Shown in pieces: positions 57,985 to 64,000 of a stretch of 64,000 bases of DNA; position 1 is the stretch's first letter; every line of letters begins with the position of its first letter. The stretch spans positions 1,436,001 through 1,500,000 of the forward strand of contig OX326958.1 of NCBI GenBank assembly GCA_946800325.1, read 5' to 3'. Source of the stretch: Luzula sylvatica. Taxonomy: Eukaryota > Streptophyta > Magnoliopsida > Poales > Juncaceae. Made by a program: the position numbers and the translations under genes. The notes beneath the pieces are model-generated. The model was not told the DNA's origin, ran no database searches, and saw nothing but the letters and a program-made list of their open reading frames with translations.

Positions 57985-58534
57985 AGTGATATAGACTTCC
58001 TATTTTGTTCAATATTAATTGCTAACAATATACTGAAATCCTATAAAATTAATCAACTATGCAAAATATCATTTTGAAAAAAAATTATCCTAAAAAAAAA
58101 AATCACCATAAAATTTCCCTAAATAAAAACATGTTAAGTCTTCCTTTTAAAATATTTTTTAAGTTCAATTAGTGATATAATTAGTTACATAAACTTGTGC
58201 ATTTGTGCTCACTTTATGTGTACATGTCATTACTCCATTAAAAATATATTAATTTTTATCTAAATTAAATATTTTTATTGATTATTTATTTTCTTACCTA
58301 AATTAAAAATTATCCAATATTCATTACCATTGCTAACCACAGAAAACCCTCTCAATTATTCTTCCAGCCATTAAATCTTCAATACCTAATATATTTCTCT
58401 GATAAGGAAGTAAATTGTATATTTTTGTTAAAAGAAACTAATAATTTTATTATTATTGCTTTATTTTGTCTATCATTTATAAACTAACCATCTCCTCCTA
58501 TTTTATTATTATTGCAATTACTCGATCGTCGTCG
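57985..58534. promoter_or_regulatory. F-box gene upstream region (repeat copy)
   Basis: Sequence to about 58,490 is a diverged copy of about 18,200-18,920. It lies directly before the F-box start and should hold its promoter; no specific motif is claimed. Confidence 0.55.
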
Positions 58535-59777
58535 ATGGCGCCAAAAACAAACGCCCCTCCTCCTGAATCTAATGCGATCACCCCTTACATTCCAGAACAC
58601 TTTCTTCACAAACAAATCCTCCCTCTTCTCCCCTTCAAATCCCTTTGTCGCTTAAAACTCCTCTCCAAAGAAACAAATTCCCTCATTCTACAAGACGCAC
58701 AATTCGCACGCGATCAATCCCGTTCTCAATCTCATCGGTCATCTGTTTTTGTGTTCCGCGATGACGCGACGAGGTCTCTTTTTTTCTTTCCAAACGTCGA
58801 TAACTCTTTCGGACGGTTTGCATTTGTACTTACTATATGAATATAAATCTTCAAAACTTTGTGTATGCAACCCCGCAACTCAGGAGAGTACAATCATTCC
58901 TCATTCCCTAGCCGATAGTTATTGTGATATGCTCAAGTTGGGTCTAGCATATGACGACGCGTACCGCTACGCTATAGTTCTTCCCGAGGTAATCCGCAGA
59001 GATGGTCACACTAAGTGCGAATTTAATGTATATCTATCACAAACCAAAAAATGGGTACGGCATATCCATCGGAGGGAGGGGTATGCTAGTTTAAATCTCG
59101 GAGATTTGTCCAAACCCTTGTACACTAATGGAAGGATTTATTGGCAGTGCTTCTACGGATACCTGCTTTGGTACGATGCGGAAAAAAACATCTCCGGCTA
59201 CATCAAGCAACCTCCGAAACCTGACGAGTACTCAAAGGGAGTACACGGTTCGTTTAACGGCTCGCTCACTTATTGTTTCACTTCGAAGGAAGGAGTAGAA
59301 GGGTGGGTTCTCAATCCGATAGACGGTGACCGGGGTCCCCGCTGGGACTGGGAGAAGAAACTATCGAAAAGTTGGGATGAATTTTTGGAGAAGAATGAAT
59401 GTGGATTTGGATTTTGGAGCGACTGTATGCGTTGTACGAGACAAGCGCCCGGAAAGGATTTTTACAAGGTGAACAATATAAAGCCGTTGGTGTTCGATGG
59501 AAGAAATGCTTATGTGACGGGGTTAAAGGTCTACCGTAAATATTTTGAAAAAAAAAACATCTCGAAGGGTCCCTTAATAAACGGAAGAGTTGAAAAAAAG
59601 AAGATCGGGTATTGTGCGGGTGAATCGATATGCGTAATTCAAGAAGAGAAGATCTGGAAATTGGACTTGATAAACGTAAAAGCTGTGGATACCAAAGTTA
59701 GTTTTTATAGGCAAAATAATGATGCTGTTCCCAGAATATTTGAGTATAGAAATATTATGGCTAGACTCCCTTCTTAG
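58535..59777 (+). CDS. F-box protein with F-box-associated domain, frameshifted
   Basis: Likely substrate-recognition subunit of an SCF (SKP1-CUL1-F-box) E3 ubiquitin ligase. The ATG at 58,535 (MAPKTNAPPPESN) is followed by an F-box-like helix set (HFLHKQILPLLPFKSLCRLK, LSKETNSLI). Then the frame shifts by one base near 58,785-58,800, where a run of T is present (TCTCTTTTTTTC). The downstream frame to 59,777 has the usual F-box-associated features: YEYKSSKLCVCNPATQE, DDAYRYAIVLPEV, and a beta-propeller-like series with NGRIYWQ and the C-terminal WKLDLINV. Intronless. One extra T in the homopolymer would explain the shift, so this is either a sequencing error or a recent null allele. Target unknown. 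Confidence 0.82.
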
Positions 59778-60227
59778 AATTGTTTTGAGTATTCTTTTTG
59801 ACAAAATAATTTTATTTTTTTTATTTTTTTTCATTGTATCGGGTGAATTGTTGATGTACTTGTTTTAAGAAATTCATTTTTTTTTAATTATTTAATATTT
59901 ATGTTTTTTTATGGTTTTCTTAATTTTCTTCTCCAAGCTTTCGTTTCCTAAACAGGCGAAAATTCATGTACAAGTTACCCAACCTCGATAATCTTACATA
60001 TCCTTCAAATGTGAAATATCATGAATATGAGAAATATTTCCTTCTAAAAAAAATGAGAAATAGAAGGAAATGAGCAATACATATGATATTTCCTAAACCT
60101 CAATATATCCATGATTTTTCCTATTTTTCAAGGATATGCTTTGCGATTTTAGAATCTGCAAGGGTGCGCATGAAATTGATCGTATAAACCCAAAAAACAA
60201 CATGTAAAAAATAAAAGTAAAAGAATA
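59778..60227. other. Intergenic, convergent F-box and XRCC3 3' ends
   Basis: The F-box gene and XRCC3 converge here. Non-coding; contains repeats of GAAATAT and CATGAATATGAGAAATATTT near 60,010-60,080. Both 3' UTRs are expected in this stretch. Confidence 0.5.
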
Positions 60228-61260
60228 TTATACAAGTGGATTATCACCAACACCGAAGACCCCATCTTTGCGAATAACAAATTCACACGACGAATTCGGT
60301 AAATGGGGAGCAAAAACAACATTCATCCTCCTATTATTTCTACAAATTCCAAAATCCTCGTTCGAACTCGAATTCGGTACAACCACATGATCATTTCTAG
60401 ACAAGAAAATCCTGGTATTGACGCAATTGGTCCACGATAGACCCATTGCAGGCAAAAGTCTCCGCCCTGACGACCACAATGCCGGTCCTAAGTGGTTCTG
60501 ATTATCGTATCCGCCTCGTTCCGAATCCACCACATCAACAACCTGTATGATATTCTTTTTGAATTTGCTCTTCTTTGATTAATATTTTATTTTACTTGTA
60601 TCGATTTGGGAATTAATTGGAAATTACCTGATTTGTGACGACTGCAATTGATCCGAAACGGCAAGCTTGTTCCTTTAATTTGGACGCGACTCTGAAGAAT
60701 AGCCCAGTACGGTTCTTCAAATCGACGAGATTATTCTCGAATTCAGAACGAAATATATCTGCAATCGAATCCACAATTACCAGTCGAACCGGAAAATTCG
60801 AAGGCGATTTCTCAAACAACAAATCAGCCTGATACAACAAGGTTATGAGATGCTCTGGCGATTGTGCCGAGGCAACGAAAATGTGATCTAATGGTTTAGG
60901 GATTACAGGTGAAGGGAGGCGAGAGAGGCGTTTGAGAAGAGGAGAGGAAGAAAGGAGTGATGGAAGGATGAGAAGGCACGAGGCAGACAGCCCGCCGGAA
61001 TAAGGGGGGAGAAGGGCAGTGAGGAGGAGCTGGAGACAGATTTGTGATTTACCAGTGGAAGATTCGCCACATATTTCGGTTAGGGTTCCGATCGGAAGGC
61101 CTCCGGCGAGGTAATGGGTGAGGATTGGACAACCGAGTGAGAGCTTGGGAATGGAGATGGAGAGGGGTTTTGGAATGAGGAAGTTTGTTGATTGGTATCT
61201 AGAAGCTTCCGAGTTTGAGCTCGTAGAGGTGGTGGCAGCATCAATGGCGGAAGAGATCAT
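60228..61260 (-). CDS. XRCC3: RAD51 paralog XRCC3
   Basis: RecA/RAD51-family ATPase acting with RAD51C in homologous recombination and meiotic repair. Two exons on the minus strand, 61260-60628 and 60542-60228, join in phase (TNQ|VVDVVDSE) for 948 nt, 315 residues, close to the Arabidopsis length of about 304. The N-terminal LSLGCPILTHYLAGGLPIG precedes Walker A GESSTGKSQ (family form GESGSGKTQ, so Thr is replaced by Ser). Walker B is VRLVIVDSIADIF. FGSIAVVTNQ is the usual strand before the last exon, and PALWSSGRRLLPAMGLSW follows. Only one intron is seen. The start is the first ATG, after a GA-rich 5' UTR. No disruption. Confidence 0.93.
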
Positions 61261-61264
61261 ACCA

Positions 61265-63000
61265 CACGGAGAGAGAGAGAGAGAGGAGTAGAATGGCGGG
61301 GATTCGACGACGGGAGAGATGAGAGACGTTCACGGAATATAAAGTTGGGTATTTTCTTTGGAGGTATATTCCTCTTCCAAGTTCCAACAAAAAAAAATAT
61401 AAATATCCTCTTCTAAAATTTGCAAATATCATATTTTCCTCTTGTAAAATTACAAAATATCAAATTCGCCCTTTACAAAATTAATAATTTATCAAATTAA
61501 AAACTTTAAAATGTCAATTTTAGTTCATATAGGTTCATTTAAGTTGGTCTTGATTTTATGTTCTCAATATAAACAAGTTTAGAAATATAATTTTAGATTA
61601 ATCATCATTGGAAGTAATAAAGTTTGTTTTGTACTTCAATTTGGTATTGAATTACAAGTTGTACATGTTTAAATCATGTCATTGTACTAAAATTATTTTA
61701 CTTGTTCGAAGAAATAATGATACAATTTTTAATAATGATTTAGATAATAATAATTGGTTTGTGCTCAATTATAGTATAACTTTAAATTGGTTTAATTGAT
61801 AATTTAGTTAGTTGATTTCACTAATAATTTTGGACTCGTATTATCATTTTGTCTAATCATAAAAAATAAATGTTACAATAACTTCGAACAAATCGGACAA
61901 TCAAATCATTCGAATCCAATGTTCATTGTCGTAGTCTAAAATATTTGAAAAAACGAAACATGAAGATATTTCGCATCATCACACGGAGTCATGTTCTCAA
62001 TCAAGTAAGAGAAAGTAAAATTAGGTATTCGTCATTGCTAACAAAACAATCAATTTCAATAAAAAAAATAAAAAAATAATAAGAAGACAAATGCGAAAAG
62101 AAATGTAAGTTATCTTTTTTGTATTTAAATGGGAAGTCGTTTATTTTGATAACAACGGATTTTGAAAGTCTAATCATCGTAAATATTTATTAGACATGAA
62201 AATTAATGAATTGATAAGTAAATTTTTGTCTAATAATCCAACCCTCCATTTTTTAGGAAATACGTTAAATAGCAAAAATTAAAATATGAAAACAATTTGT
62301 TCGGACTGTTGAATTTGTCGATAAAGTTAAGAAAAATGCACTTGTTAAGAGAGCGAAGACGATTGAAAAAATAAATGAATACTGAAGTGAATAAATGCGA
62401 TTACACAATTATGACACGTTCCCGAGTTTCATTATAAAGACAAAACAATATAATATAGGACTGAACACCAAAATCATTATTTATTATATTAGATTTTTTT
62501 GATTTATTATTCATTTCGTTTTATTTTTGTAATTTTATTCCTAGATACTTTTGTATGAACTTTCTGTTATTTTTTAATGAATTTTTGACAAACATTTCGT
62601 CTATGGTACCTAAAAAAAAAAATGGGCGAATATGCATATTCGTTCTGCGAGTATAATTACAAACACTCTTTTCATATATTCATTTTCGCAAATACTTTTT
62701 GATTACAAGTTACAACACTCTCTTTTTTATATAAATCAAAACACGAAAATACTATTTTCACAAATATTTTTTGATTACAAGTTACAACACTTCTTAAAAA
62801 AAACATTTACAATTTACACCATTAAAAAATCTATGGAGGACATGAAAAGAAAGAAAATTATGGAGGACATAAACAAAAAAATAGCTCTTGGAATATAATA
62901 TAAGAACAATATTATTTACAAGTCAATTTTTGTTAGTTTTAAAGTCTCTCTCCTACCTTAGAAAGTAGGCGAGTGTTAATTACCAACTTGGTTGGGAGAG
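61265..63000. other. Intergenic, divergent XRCC3 and SEC14 promoters
   Basis: AT-rich, non-coding. A 70-bp spaced direct repeat (TTTTTGATTACAAGTTACAA) occurs near 62,697 and 62,768. A GAGA/CT-rich stretch lies just upstream of both start codons (61,262-61,290 and 62,940-63,080). The two genes diverge. Confidence 0.5.
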
Positions 63001-63167
63001 AGTCAGAGACGAAGAAGAAGACCAGAAGATCCGCCTACTCTCATGCTCCTCTCACCCTCCTCCACCTCCTCCGCCGCCTTGCTCTCCTAATTTTGCACAA
63101 ACCTCCCTCAATTTTGAAGTGATTCGTGAAATTGCGCTCCAAATTGGTAGAGTAAGTTCAGATCAGG

Positions 63168-64000
63168 ATGGGGCTAGCCACACAAGATGCCATCAAGCAA
63201 CTGTCTGCGCTCATGGACCAAAGTGCGTAATTTGCATCTTTCTTTATCTTCATTAATTCGATCAGCCTTTTCGTAACTTTTACTTTTTTGGAATTTTTGC
63301 AGTAGAGGAGCCACTGAGAAGGACATTCCAGGTATATGCCTTGAATTTGTGTAATCTCTTTAGATCTGTGAGTTTTTTTGGGTTGAATAGCGATTTGTTG
63401 CCAAATCCTTGTTTCTTTAGTATAATTTCTGCTGAAATTTTACCCTTTTTCTATGTTTCGGTGAAATTTTATCTTTTTTTTTTTTGTTTTCTGCTATTTT
63501 CCCTTTTTTGTGTGCCCACATAGTGAAATTGGACTCTTCTCCTTGTAAATCTGGTTTTGTTTTGTGGCAAAAATTAACCTATAAATTGTAAAAGAACCAA
63601 AATTTTCTACAAATATTTTTATTTTTAGTTATTGTATATATTTTGCTATATAATTGTAATCTACCTTCGTTTAGGATTCATTTAACATATATCACAATGT
63701 TTCAAATTATGATCGAGCTAATTTCGCAACAGATAACCCTAAAATTATTTTTCTGGACTAATTTCTTTTTTTAGATTTTTAAGGTTCCATCATTTCTCAT
63801 TGGATCTGAACTTATATTATGTTTTTTTTATCTATAAATGAACATAAGAACATTATCATCTTCATTTTTTGCCATGATATAAATGTGTCAATGTGTTTAT
63901 ACATGCTAATATATATAATTAATATAGAATGTGCACCAAGGGTATCAAAACGAAACATTGGCACGGTTTTTAAGGGCTAGAGAAGGAAGCGTTATTAAAG
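63168..64000 (+). CDS. SEC14-family lipid-transfer protein, 5' part
   Basis: Start of a CRAL-TRIO/SEC14-type phosphatidylinositol-transfer protein. Exon 1 63168-63222 (MGLATQDAIKQLSALMDQ), exon 2 63303-63331 (EEPLRRTFQ), exon 3 from 63928 (NVHQGYQNETLARFLRAREG) running out of the window. The NVHQGY...ETLxRFLxARxG segment is typical of the CRAL-TRIO N-terminal helical region in plant SEC14 proteins. The lipid-binding domain lies beyond the window end. Introns 1 and 2 have GT-AG borders and the phases fit (A|TA at the first junction). The start lies in a CAGGATGGGGC context, after a CT-rich 5' UTR. Confidence 0.87.

Noticed and set aside
58466..58534. Earlier start for the F-box protein
   Set aside because: The upstream in-frame part has no ATG (it begins at a non-ATG codon) and is hydrophobic noise. 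The ATG at 58,535 directly precedes the expected N-terminus.
1..64000. tRNA, rRNA or snRNA genes, and a multi-gene novel system
   Set aside because: No cloverleaf or conserved RNA core was recognised by eye (a tRNAscan/Infernal run would decide). Neighbouring intact genes are unrelated housekeeping genes, so no operon-like system is supported.

Overview
This window is nuclear DNA of a flowering plant, most likely a eudicot. It is AT-rich, with short gene islands separated by decayed transposons. The evidence is spliceosomal introns with GT/GC...AG borders, a plant F-box gene with an F-box-associated domain, plant-type separase, topoisomerase II, PP4 catalytic subunit, XRCC3 and SEC14 genes, and copia, hAT, MULE-like, Helitron and LINE elements. 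I cannot name the species.

Layout. 1-5,250: a broken CDK11/CDKG-like kinase fragment, minisatellites and diverged repeats. 5,290-11,400: three partial copies of a topoisomerase II (TOP2) gene on the minus strand, cut by a copia retrotransposon (with a captured piece of a PP2A B56 subunit gene), two hAT-like elements and a solo LTR. 13,689-17,577: a complete but unusually short separase gene (10 exons, about 1,010 residues). 20,850-36,440: a duplicated region. Block Y (about 4.7 kb, with a two-RRM hnRNP-like gene) occurs at 20,850 and 31,800 and as fragments at 28,010 and 55,595-57,850. Block X (about 1.9 kb, with TOP2 3' exons and CT microsatellites) occurs at 26,075 and 29,969. The second RRM gene has a one-base frameshift that removes its Gly/Tyr-rich tail. 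36,446-39,700: a 5'-truncated LINE.

41,816-50,138: a further TOP2 remnant, an inverted/tandem AT-rich repeat, a Helitron end, then a 17-exon TOP2-like gene whose reading frame is intact (about 1,139 codons). Its TOPRIM and tyrosine domains are present, but the GHKL ATPase motifs are eroded or deleted. 51,431-53,041: a PP4 catalytic-subunit gene with two apparent frame disruptions. 53,400-57,850: Helitron pieces, a long foldback, an array of palindromic motifs and the third Y-block remnant. 58,535-59,777: an F-box gene with one frameshift. 60,228-61,260: XRCC3. 63,168 to the end: the start of a SEC14-family gene.

The most notable items are the ATPase-degenerate but open TOP2-like gene, the half-size separase, the host B56 fragment inside a copia element, and the record of repeated TOP2 duplication: seven TOP2-derived loci, all on the minus strand. 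Exon coordinates were assembled by hand from splice signals and reading frame. Family assignments rest on recalled conserved motifs, not database searches.
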